The notes under the pieces: model-generated
Seen by the model: the letters and a program-made list of their open reading frames with translations, nothing else
Databases searched by the model: none
What the model was told of the DNA's origin: nothing
Position numbers and translations under genes: made by a program
Assembly (NCBI GenBank): GCA_009781965.1
Contig: WQUS01000239.1
Coordinates: forward strand, 1 to 10,836
Reading direction: 5' to 3'
Length of the DNA: 10,836 nucleotides
Source: Bacillota bacterium
GTDB taxonomy: Bacteria > Bacillota > Desulfotomaculia > Desulfotomaculales > Desulfallaceae
In this document: piece by piece, positions 1-6,310 of the stretch
Layout: the number at the start of each line of letters is the position of its first letter
Position numbering within the stretch: position 1 is the stretch's first letter

Positions 1-59
1 AATACTTTTTTGTAAAAAAATTTATTTTTTTGTATAAAAAAATTACTTTTGGGTTAAAC

Positions 60-89
60 TTGACAGGATCAGGCAATTTAAATTATACT
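60..89 (+). promoter_or_regulatory. Promoter of the metG leader
   Basis: The -35 box is TTGACA at 60-65 (perfect consensus) and the -10 box is TATACT at 84-89, with an 18-bp spacer. The 50 bases upstream are almost pure A/T runs and could act as an UP element. The predicted transcript start is near 96-97, which leaves a leader of about 175 nt before metG. No other convincing promoter is visible between here and the tatD gene, so metG and tatD are probably transcribed together from this site. Confidence 0.75.
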
Positions 90-96
90 GGATAAA

Positions 97-219
97 CACC
101 GTGATCTGCCTGGGTTACCGGGGTGCTCCGGACCTTAAATGCGGCCCGCCCTTTGGGGGCCGGCAAAAGTGGCTGGTACCGCGAATTTTTTTGCCCCTGG
201 CTAAAAAGCAGGGGTTTTT
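97..219 (+). promoter_or_regulatory. Short T-box-like leader upstream of metG
   Basis: Positions 174-183 read TGGTACCGCG, the most conserved part of the T-box that contacts the uncharged tRNA acceptor end. It sits just before a rho-independent terminator and upstream of an aminoacyl-tRNA synthetase gene, the usual T-box setting. GGCAAAA (162-168) can pair with TTTTGCC (189-195), forming an antiterminator-like helix that would block the terminator stem starting at 194. Two hairpins precede it: GGT..CCGG (113-121) with CCGG-ACC (128-134), and GGCC..CCC (143-151) with GGGGGCC (155-161). The full Stem I with a specifier loop, normally over 80 nt with an AG bulge and GNUG motif, is not seen; only about 75 nt lie between the predicted start and the T-box core. 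It may be a minimal form or a decayed remnant. Confidence 0.5.
194..219 (+). terminator. Rho-independent terminator in the metG leader
   Basis: CCCCTG (194-199) pairs perfectly with CAGGGG (209-214) across a 9-nt loop, followed directly by TTTTT (215-219) and more T-rich sequence. It lies between the promoter and the metG start, so it must act as an attenuator rather than as the end of an upstream gene in this transcript. The upstream T-box-like sequence offers a competing structure. Confidence 0.75.
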
Positions 220-270
220 GTATTTTTACTATTTCCGCAAGTAATTTACATCAGGAAGGGGCAAATTTAA

Positions 271-1833
271 ATGGCATCGGAATCCCGCAAGACCTTTTAC
301 ATCACTACGCCGATCTATTATCCCAGCGACAAACTGCACATCGGCCACGCCTACACTACCGTGGCTGCTGACGCCATAGCGCGGTATAAGCGCATGACCG
401 GTTACGACGTGCGTTTTTTGACCGGTTCCGACGAACACGGCCAGAAAATCGAGCGGGTGGCCAGAGACAGGGGCCAGCAGCCCAAGGAGTACGTAGACCG
501 GATCGTGGCCGGATTTCAGCGCCTGTGGAGCAGTCTGAGCATCAGCAACGACGATTTTATCCGCACCACCGAGGCGAGACACAAAATCACGGTGTGGAAG
601 ATCTTTCAGCAGCTCTACGACCAGGGCGATATTTACAAAGCCGCCTACGAGGGCTGGTACTGTTTACCCTGCGAAACATTTTGGACCGAGGGGCGTCTGG
701 CGGAAGGTAACTGCCCGGATTGCGGCCGGCCGGTGGAACTGTTGCAGGAGGAAAGCTATTTCTTTAAAATGTCCAAATATGCCGACCGGCTGCTCAAACA
801 TATCGAAGCAAACCCGGACTTTATTCAGCCGATTTCCCGGCGTAACGAGATGGTTAATTTTATTCAAAGCGGTCTGGAAGACCTGTGCGTTTCCCGTACC
901 ACCTTTGATTGGGGGATTCCGGTGCCCTTTGACGATAAACATGTGATCTATGTCTGGGTGGATGCCCTGACCAACTATATTTCGGCTCTGGGCTACGGAC
1001 AGGAAGACGAAACCTTGTATCAGCGCTACTGGCCGGCGGATATCCACCTGGTGGGCAAGGATATTGTCCGTTTTCATACCATTATCTGGCCCATTATCCT
1101 GATGGCGATTGACTTGCCGCTGCCCAAGCAGGTGCTGGGCCACGGCTGGCTGCTGCTGGACAGCGGCAAAATGAGCAAATCCAAAGGCAATGTGGTGGAT
1201 CCGCTGACCTTGATCGATAAGTACGGGGTTGACGCCATCCGCTACTATCTGCTGCGGGAACTGCCCTTCGGCTCAGACGGCTATTACTCCGAGGAAGCTT
1301 TGGTGCACCGGATTAACCAGGACTTAGCCAATGATTACGGCAACCTGTTTAACCGCGCCTGCGCCATGGCCAACAAATATTTTGCCGGGGTACTGGAAGC
1401 GCCGGGCGCAGCCGAGGGGCCGGACGCCGAATTGTTGGCCTTGGCGGCAGATACTCCGGAGACGGTGGAAGAAATGATGGAGCGCCGGGATCTGGCCGGC
1501 GCCCTGGCGGCGATACTGAAGCTGGTGGGCCGGGCCAACAAGTACCTGGAGGAGACGGCGCCCTGGGCCCTGGCCAAGGACCCGGAGCAGCGGGGCCGGC
1601 TATATACGGTACTGTATAATGTGGCCGAGGTGCTGCGCTTTGCCACCGTAATGATTACCCCGTTTATGCCGGATCTGCCTGCCCGCGCCTGGCCGCTGTT
1701 GGGCCTGGAGGACCGGCCGGCTTTGCAAACCTGGCCGTCGCTCCAGTGGGGGAGCATTCCCGCCGGCACTGTGCTGAAAAAAGGGGAGCCGCTGTTCCCG
1801 CGCATTGATCCGGCCTCTTTGGGAGGGGAATAG
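271..1833 (+). CDS. metG: Methionyl-tRNA synthetase (short form)
   Basis: Class I aminoacyl-tRNA synthetase that charges tRNA-Met in the cytoplasm using ATP. The 520-residue protein opens with the Rossmann catalytic domain carrying HIGH at residues 23-26. A knuckle insert holds four zinc-ligand cysteines at 131, 134, 148 and 151 (CLPC and CPDC), followed by KMSKS at 300-304 and a helical anticodon-binding domain from roughly 385 to 510. It ends shortly after the usual KGEPLFPRID segment, so the linker and C-terminal EMAP/Trbp111-like tRNA-binding domain found in the roughly 650-residue Bacillus and E. coli enzymes are absent. The start is set by AGGAAGG at 253-259. tatD begins one base after the stop, implying co-transcription. 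Expression is probably controlled by the leader attenuator at 97-219. Confidence 0.97.
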   Translation: MASESRKTFYITTPIYYPSDKLHIGHAYTTVAADAIARYKRMTGYDVRFLTGSDEHGQKIERVARDRGQQPKEYVDRIVAGFQRLWSSLSISNDDFIRTTEARHKITVWKIFQQLYDQGDIYKAAYEGWYCLPCETFWTEGRLAEGNCPDCGRPVELLQEESYFFKMSKYADRLLKHIEANPDFIQPISRRNEMVNFIQSGLEDLCVSRTTFDWGIPVPFDDKHVIYVWVDALTNYISALGYGQEDETLYQRYWPADIHLVGKDIVRFHTIIWPIILMAIDLPLPKQVLGHGWLLLDSGKMSKSKGNVVDPLTLIDKYGVDAIRYYLLRELPFGSDGYYSEEALVHRINQDLANDYGNLFNRACAMANKYFAGVLEAPGAAEGPDAELLALAADTPETVEEMMERRDLAGALAAILKLVGRANKYLEETAPWALAKDPEQRGRLYTVLYNVAEVLRFATVMITPFMPDLPARAWPLLGLEDRPALQTWPSLQWGSIPAGTVLKKGEPLFPRIDPASLGGE

Positions 1834-1834
1834 T

Positions 1835-2611
1835 ATGGCGGTGGAATTGTTTGATACCCATGCCCACCTGAATATGGAGCAATTTGCCGGCGACCTGGAC
1901 GAAGTGTTTCAGCGCATGGCTGCGGCTGGGGTCACCCGGGTGCTTTGCGCCTCTTTTGATCTCAACTCCTCGGCGGAAACAGCGGCTCTGGCGGCCAATC
2001 GGCCCGGGGTGACAGCGTCGGTAGGGGTGCACCCCCACGACGCCGAAGACGTGCCGCAGGATTATCTGGCCCGCCTGAAAGAGTTGGCCCGCCAACCAGG
2101 GGTGGTGGCTTTGGGGGAGATGGGGCTGGACTATTACCGTGACCTTTCCCCCCGGCCGGTACAGCAGCGGGTGTTCCGGGAACAGCTGGCCCTGGTGCGG
2201 GAGTTAAATATGCCGGTGATGATCCATGTCCGGGACGCTTTCGCCGATCTGCTGGACATCTTGCGCCGGGACGGCATCAGCCAGGCGGGGGGCGTGATGC
2301 ATTGTTACAGCGGCAGCTGGGAAGTGGCTAAGCTGTGCCTGGCCATGGGGTTTTACATTTCCCTGGCCGGCCCGGTAACCTTTAAAAACGCGGTTAAATT
2401 AAAGGAGATTGCCGTCAAAATGCCATTGGACCGGCTGCTGGTGGAAACCGACTGTCCTTATCTAGCTCCGGAACCATATCGGGGAAAGCGCAACGAGCCG
2501 GCTTACGTGCGCTATACCGCGGAGCATATCGCAACATTGCGGGGCATTTCCCTGGAGGAATTAGCGGCGGCAACCACGGCCAACGGGCTGAAGGTTTTTA
2601 ATATCCGGTAG
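1835..2611 (+). CDS. tatD: TatD-family metal-dependent DNase
   Basis: TIM-barrel metal-dependent hydrolase of the TatD family (B. subtilis YabD type), associated with 3'-5' exonuclease activity in DNA repair or degradation. The metal-binding set is complete in this 258-residue protein: H9 and H11 in DTHAHLN, E95 in GEMGLDYY, H131 in MIHVRDA, H156 in MHCYSG and D206 in ETDCPYLAP. The ATG at 1835 is preferred over an in-frame upstream codon at 1805 because GGGAGGGG (1821-1828) lies 6 bases before it and the protein then begins directly at the first barrel strand. It follows metG by one base, a gene pair conserved in many Bacillota. The usual downstream partners rnmV and rsmA are missing. Confidence 0.95.
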   Translation: MAVELFDTHAHLNMEQFAGDLDEVFQRMAAAGVTRVLCASFDLNSSAETAALAANRPGVTASVGVHPHDAEDVPQDYLARLKELARQPGVVALGEMGLDYYRDLSPRPVQQRVFREQLALVRELNMPVMIHVRDAFADLLDILRRDGISQAGGVMHCYSGSWEVAKLCLAMGFYISLAGPVTFKNAVKLKEIAVKMPLDRLLVETDCPYLAPEPYRGKRNEPAYVRYTAEHIATLRGISLEELAAATTANGLKVFNIR

Positions 2612-2625
2612 CAGCAGGAGGGTTT

Positions 2626-3333
2626 ATGTCTACTGAACGGGTTAAAGCCCATTTTGAAGCGGAAGCGCAGGAATTTGATATGATCATCCAAAAGTTAATT
2701 CCGCACTACAATGAGATGATCGTCGCGTTGGTCTCAGTCATTCCCTTTGCCAGGGAAAGCGCCTTTGCCATGATTGATTTAGGCTGCGGGACAGGCACAG
2801 TGTCTAAGGCGGTTAAGGACAGCTTTCCCAATGTGGCGGTAACCTGCGTTGATATTGCCGAGCCCATGCTTCAAATAGCGAAAAAGAAAATCGGCGGTAA
2901 GGTAAATTGCATACAAGCGGACTTTAACAGGTTTGTTTTTCCACAGAAATATGATTTGATTGTTTCCTCGTTGGCATTGCACCATTTGGCAGACGACGGT
3001 GCTAAACTAGGCTTTTACCAAGCCATCTATGCCGCCTTAAATGCTGGCGGGATGTTTATTAACATCGATGTGGTGTTAGGCAGCGATGAAAAGCTGCAAA
3101 AGGTATTCATGGAAAAATGGCGCCAATTTATGGCCAAGAGCGTGGCTGAGGAAGAAATTACCGGGAAATGGCTGCCCAATTATTATGCGGAGGATCGCCC
3201 CGCCGCTCTGATGACTCACTTGGCGATGCTTAAAGAGTGCGGTTTTTCAGCTGTTGATGTGATCTATAAATATTATAACTATGCCGTCTATGGCGGTAAA
3301 AAACAAGGCCAAATCAATAACAAGGAATATTGA
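2626..3333 (+). CDS. Class I SAM-dependent methyltransferase
   Basis: A 235-residue Rossmann-fold methyltransferase. Motif I is IDLGCGTG (D51 to G57, glycine-rich SAM loop), the acidic residue ending strand 2 is D76 in CVDIAEPML, motif II is around D99 in IQADF, and the motif IV region is YDLIVSSLALHHL (109-121). The HHL pattern and the overall layout resemble Methyltransf_25/CmoA-like enzymes acting on small molecules or tRNA wobble uridine, but the substrate cannot be read from sequence. AGGAGG (2616-2621) lies only 4 bases before the ATG. It starts 14 bases after tatD, so it could be read through from metG-tatD. Its base composition is visibly more AT-rich than that of metG and tatD, hinting at a different origin. 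Confidence 0.88.
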   Translation: MSTERVKAHFEAEAQEFDMIIQKLIPHYNEMIVALVSVIPFARESAFAMIDLGCGTGTVSKAVKDSFPNVAVTCVDIAEPMLQIAKKKIGGKVNCIQADFNRFVFPQKYDLIVSSLALHHLADDGAKLGFYQAIYAALNAGGMFINIDVVLGSDEKLQKVFMEKWRQFMAKSVAEEEITGKWLPNYYAEDRPAALMTHLAMLKECGFSAVDVIYKYYNYAVYGGKKQGQINNKEY

Positions 3334-3445
3334 TTTTTCGGGGGCGGAGGTTGCATGGCCAAATTTTACTCAGCAGAGCATTTATACCTATGGCGTCATA
3401 AAAAACGCGGGGCTTACTGTTATTCCGCTTACTTGAAGAAAGTGT

Positions 3446-3474
3446 TTGTATGTGACCAGTGTTTATGCCATAAT
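3446..3474 (+). promoter_or_regulatory. Promoter of the zinc-ribbon gene
   Basis: TTGTAT (3446-3451) and CATAAT (3469-3474) are separated by 17 bp, and the -10 is extended by TG at 3466-3467. The predicted start near 3481 would give a 5' leader of about 70 nt before the ATG at 3549. It suggests that this gene is transcribed separately from the methyltransferase 200 bp upstream. Confidence 0.45.
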
Positions 3475-3548
3475 CTCTATAGTAGTTACATTTTATGTTG
3501 TTTTACCTATCGGGTCGCTATTGCACACCTTTACAAAGGAGTATGTTT

Positions 3549-4133
3549 ATGGCGTTTTGCCCTAGCTGTAAAGCGGAATACCGTGAGGGATTCACTGTTT
3601 GCGCCGATTGCGGCGAAACATTGGTGGAAAAACTCGCCTTACCGCCCGAAAAGCCCGAAGAGCCCGTAAGGTACGAAAAGTACGAAAAGCCCGTAATGTT
3701 CGAATGCCCTGCAACGGAAGACGTGGCACTTGGGCAGCCGGTATTGCTATACTCAGGCGCCGACGATGTGAACGCCAATATATTGCTGGCCACACTTAAA
3801 GACCATGGAATCCCGGTATTCCTGAAAAGGCGCGGCGCCGGGGACATCTATATTGGCAGGGACAAATCCTTTGCGGTAGAGATCTATGTCCAGGCGGCTA
3901 TGCTTGATCGGGCCAGGGAGATATTAAACTACATTATACCCGAAGAGAGTATGATTGAAGACTTTGCAGACGACGACCCGGCTAACCTGGCGGAAGACAT
4001 GGATGAGGAGTCTGAAGCGGAACTAAATCGCGTCCTGAGAAATGAAAGAATAGCGTTATCCGCCATGGGACTTGGCTTTATATTGCTTTTTATTTTGGTT
4101 GTAGCGATGTTGTTGTTTATCTTTGGTGGTTAG
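3549..4133 (+). CDS. Zinc-ribbon, DUF2007-like, tail-anchored protein
   Basis: A 194-residue protein of unknown function. An N-terminal zinc ribbon has CPSC and CADC (C4, C7, C18, C21). It is followed by a charged Pro/Lys/Glu linker with a repeated KYEKP/EKPEEP flavour (about 28-48). A compact alpha/beta segment (about 60-125) resembles the DUF2007 'putative signal transducing protein' fold, with YSGADDVNANILLATLKDHGIPV and a final VQAAMLDRAREIL. An acidic stretch (about 130-160) leads into one hydrophobic helix near 169-193 ending in FGG, a probable C-terminal membrane anchor with the rest cytoplasmic. AAAGGAG (3535-3541) is 7 bases before ATG 3549 but only 1 base before ATG 3543, so 3549 is chosen. 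The domain assignment rests on pattern, not on a search. Confidence 0.8.
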   Translation: MAFCPSCKAEYREGFTVCADCGETLVEKLALPPEKPEEPVRYEKYEKPVMFECPATEDVALGQPVLLYSGADDVNANILLATLKDHGIPVFLKRRGAGDIYIGRDKSFAVEIYVQAAMLDRAREILNYIIPEESMIEDFADDDPANLAEDMDEESEAELNRVLRNERIALSAMGLGFILLFILVVAMLLFIFGG

Positions 4134-4305
4134 TTGGTATTTGGCGGTTAATTTGCGGTTCCCAAGAGAGGCAACCGCCGTCCTTGGCAATCCAATACAT
4201 ACGTTTGCTAAACTTTATCGCGCTCACTAAAATTTTCTGTGCAAAGTTCAAAGGGGAAAAGTACTTCTTCAAGAATATACATATAACGGTTTCGCCTTCC
4301 TTTGG

Positions 4306-4341
4306 TGTTTTTTGATGTTTTTTGTCGGGCTGCAAAAAACA
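4306..4341. repeat. Direct and inverted 9-bp repeats (TGTTTTTTG)
   Basis: TGTTTTTTG occurs at 4306-4314 and again at 4316-4324, and its exact reverse complement CAAAAAACA lies at 4333-4341. The second and third copies form a perfect 9-bp stem with an 8-nt loop. It is about 60 bp upstream of the probable -10 box of the glycosyltransferase, so it could be a regulator-binding array. A weak terminator for the preceding gene is also possible, because TTTT follows the last copy. Confidence 0.5.
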
Positions 4342-4399
4342 TTTTGCTAAGCAAAGAGGTGGAGCCTTTCTTGGCTGGCAGCATTTAAGGGATATTGGG

Positions 4400-4405
4400 T
4401 ATAAT
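4400..4405 (+). promoter_or_regulatory. Probable -10 box of the glycosyltransferase gene
   Basis: A perfect TATAAT lies 61 bp before the GTG start. No good -35 box exists at 16-18 bp spacing (TGGCAG at 4376-4381 is the nearest), so the promoter may depend on an activator. The palindrome GGTTAACC (4420-4427) lies just after the predicted start and could be an operator. Confidence 0.4.
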
Positions 4406-4466
4406 AGTTGGGTAATATGGGTTAACCGAACAGCTGTGGTGAATTATTCAGATTGGGGAAATAGAC

Positions 4467-5699
4467 GTGGTTTATTTATGTGTGCTTAAACAAGTGTTAT
4501 TAATAATTGTGATGGTGTTTTGGCTGTACCAAGTGATTATTAGTTTGTTTTCTTTTGTCAAGCCCAAAGATAAAAAGCTGTTGGTCAATAAACAACATAG
4601 ATTTATGGCGGTTCTCCCGGCCCATAATGAAGAAACGGTCATCAGAAATTTAATCCGCAGTTTAAAAAGGCAAGATTATCCCGGGACATTGCTGGATATA
4701 TATGTTATCGCGGATAATTGCACCGACGACACTGTTGCTATCGCCAAAGAAGAAGGGGTATTTGTTTACCAGCGCTTTGATGAGACCAAAAAAACCAAAG
4801 GTTATGCGCTGAACTGGTTTTTAACCAGAAAAGTTGACGAAGACGCCGACTATGACGCTTTTTGTGTTTTTGATGCGGATAATATTGTCAATAGCGACTT
4901 TTTTAGTGTGATGAATAAAAAATTGTGTCAGGGCGAAGTGGTGGTCCAAGGTTACCGGGATATTAAAAATCCCACGGATACCTGGATTACCGCCGGCTAT
5001 GCCATATTTTACTGGACCATGAACAGATTTTATCATCTGGCCAGGTATAATTTGGGCTTATCTCCTTTGCTTAATGGGACCGGTTTTATGGTTAAGTTTG
5101 ATTTGATCAAAAAAGAGGGCTGGAACACCTTTACCATTACGGAAGATATTGAGTTTTCCCTGCAAAATATAGCCAATGGCCGCAAGCTGGGCTGGGCAAG
5201 CGAGGCCGTTGTTTATGACGAGCAGCCGTTAACATTTGCCGAATCCTGGAAACAAAGAACCAGATGGACCGTTGGTCATCTGCAATGCCTGAAACATTAT
5301 ACCAAGGATTTGCTGAAAGGGATTAAAGAATATAAAACTTTAATGAATGTAGATGGAATGTTGTATCTTACCGGTATCCCGATGATGGTTGTGACCACCT
5401 TTTTGGTGCTGGTTAATCTTGCCATTTATTTAATGGATGGTATGACAGCGATGGGGTTACTACTTAATTGCGCCAGTTATTTATTGCTGACATTTGCTCT
5501 GCCGGTTATTGTGGGCGGATTAAGTATGATCATTGATAAGAGGCCTTTAAGGCCGATGATCAAAGGATTGTTGTGCTTTCCTTTTTTCCTTGGTTCATGG
5601 ATCTTAATTAACTTTAGGTGCCTGATCAAGCAAGATGTCAAGTGGGAAAAAATAAGCCACGTAAGAGATATCAAGATCGAAGAAGTGCAAGTGAAATAG
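4467..5699 (+). CDS. Membrane family-2 glycosyltransferase
   Basis: A 410-residue inverting GT2 enzyme of the bacterial cellulose/hyaluronan/poly-GlcNAc synthase-like type, acting at the cytoplasmic membrane. It has an N-terminal membrane helix (about 5-31). The GT-A domain has AVLPAHNEE (48-56), ADNCTDDT (82-89), the DAD metal motif D136-D138, the TED base motif at T225-D227 and QRTRW at 263-267 (QxxRW). Three membrane helices follow, near 304-323, 329-356 and 365-384, with a basic tail. The nucleotide-sugar donor and the product are not predictable; an exopolysaccharide or lipid-linked sugar is inferred. The start codon is GTG, chosen because GGGGAA (4455-4460) is 6 bases upstream. It is AT-rich compared with cobO downstream and tatD upstream. 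No partner synthase, export or regulatory gene of a polysaccharide cluster is adjacent. Confidence 0.9.
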   Translation: MVYLCVLKQVLLIIVMVFWLYQVIISLFSFVKPKDKKLLVNKQHRFMAVLPAHNEETVIRNLIRSLKRQDYPGTLLDIYVIADNCTDDTVAIAKEEGVFVYQRFDETKKTKGYALNWFLTRKVDEDADYDAFCVFDADNIVNSDFFSVMNKKLCQGEVVVQGYRDIKNPTDTWITAGYAIFYWTMNRFYHLARYNLGLSPLLNGTGFMVKFDLIKKEGWNTFTITEDIEFSLQNIANGRKLGWASEAVVYDEQPLTFAESWKQRTRWTVGHLQCLKHYTKDLLKGIKEYKTLMNVDGMLYLTGIPMMVVTTFLVLVNLAIYLMDGMTAMGLLLNCASYLLLTFALPVIVGGLSMIIDKRPLRPMIKGLLCFPFFLGSWILINFRCLIKQDVKWEKISHVRDIKIEEVQVK

Positions 5700-5737
5700 A
5701 AGAGTACAAGTGAAATAGAAGAAGTGCAAGCGAAATA
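5679..5737 (+). repeat. Three tandem 19-20 bp copies across a stop codon
   Basis: The unit GAAGAAGTGCAAGTGAAATA occupies 5679-5698, a 19-bp variant follows at 5699-5717 and a third 20-bp copy at 5718-5737. The first copy encodes the last residues of the glycosyltransferase (EEVQVK) and supplies the first two bases of its TAG stop; the other two lie in the 43-bp gap before cobO. It looks like a recent slippage or duplication event. Confidence 0.85.
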
Positions 5738-5742
5738 AAGGG

Positions 5743-6300
5743 ATGATTTTTTTGGCCGGTGCAACTAACGGACTGACCCTGGTTTTTACCGGCGACGGTA
5801 AAGGCAAGACCACCGCGGCTTTGGGGCTGGCCTTGCGGGCTTGGGGTCAGGGGATGAAAGTACTGATGATCCAGTTTATCAAGGGCGGCTGGTCATGCGG
5901 TGAATTAAAAGCCGCGGCCCAATTGGGCCCCGGTTTTGCAATCCGCCGGCTGGGCGAGGGCTTTATCAAGGATGCCGCGGGCGAAGGGCTGGAAGCCCAC
6001 CTGGCGGCGGCGCAAAAGGCGCTGGCGGAAGCCAGGCGGGACGTGGCTGAAGCCGGCTGCGAAACCGGCTACGATATGATTATCCTGGATGAAATCAATT
6101 ACGCTGTGCACTACGATCTGGTGGCGCTGGCGGATGTACTGGAGCTCATCCGGGCCAAACCGCCCGGATTGCACCTGGTGCTCACCGGGCGCCACGCGGC
6201 TCCGGAGGTAGTGGAACTGGCCGATCTGGTTACCGAGATGAAAGAGATTAAACATCCTTACGCTTCCGGCGCCAAGGCTCAGCCAGGCATTGAGTACTAA
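5743..6300 (+). CDS. cobO: Cob(I)yrinic acid a,c-diamide adenosyltransferase
   Basis: CobA/CobO/BtuR-type corrinoid adenosyltransferase, a cytoplasmic P-loop enzyme that transfers the adenosyl group of ATP to Co(I) corrinoids in coenzyme B12 synthesis or salvage. The 185-residue protein has the Walker A GDGKGKTT (17-24), a QFIKG segment, Walker B MIILDE (112-117), LVLTGRHA (145-152) and the signature VTEMKEIKHPY..GAKAQPGIEY at the C-terminus. The start is uncertain: AAAGG (5738-5742) directly abuts ATG 5743, whereas an in-frame TTG at 5752 would have normal spacing and remove only three residues. It lies 43 bp after the glycosyltransferase and may be read from its transcript. No other cobalamin gene is in view. 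Its stop is 10 bases from the asrC stop on the other strand. Confidence 0.93.
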   Translation: MIFLAGATNGLTLVFTGDGKGKTTAALGLALRAWGQGMKVLMIQFIKGGWSCGELKAAAQLGPGFAIRRLGEGFIKDAAGEGLEAHLAAAQKALAEARRDVAEAGCETGYDMIILDEINYAVHYDLVALADVLELIRAKPPGLHLVLTGRHAAPEVVELADLVTEMKEIKHPYASGAKAQPGIEY

Positions 6301-6310
6301 AAGCAGCAAA

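Larger units (their letters stand above)
4134..4466. other. Intergenic region with several small repeats
   Basis: This 333-base AT-rich gap has no convincing coding frame. It contains a GC-rich inverted repeat (GCGGTT 4155-4160 with AACCGC 4173-4178, which can alternatively pair with GGCGGTT at 4143-4149), a 9-bp repeat set around 4306-4341, a dyad TTTGCT-A-AGCAAA at 4343-4355, a TATAAT box at 4400-4405 and an 8-bp palindrome GGTTAACC at 4420-4427. The first inverted repeat has no T-run, so it is not a convincing terminator for the preceding gene. I see no match to a known riboswitch core. Confidence 0.6.

Noticed and set aside
664..1143. Long open frame on the minus strand inside metG
   Set aside because: It is antisense to a full-length, motif-complete metG and has no ribosome site or recognisable domain; its length reflects GC-rich codon bias.
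3355..3669. 104-codon plus-strand frame between the methyltransferase and zinc-ribbon genes
   Set aside because: It has a good ribosome site but an odd composition and a 120-base overlap with the better supported zinc-ribbon gene; kept only as a finding.
3599..3799. Arg/Lys-rich frames on both strands inside the zinc-ribbon gene
   Set aside because: They arise from the repetitive GAAAAGCCCG-type linker read out of frame; no independent start or family.
4134..4330. Riboswitch (cyclic-di-GMP or SAM type) in the gap before the glycosyltransferase
   Set aside because: The conserved cores of these riboswitches were not seen; only simple hairpins are present.
4117..4335. 72-codon minus-strand frame in the intergenic gap
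   Set aside because: It has no ribosome site or recognisable motif and runs across the repeat cluster; it appears to be a chance frame in AT-rich DNA.
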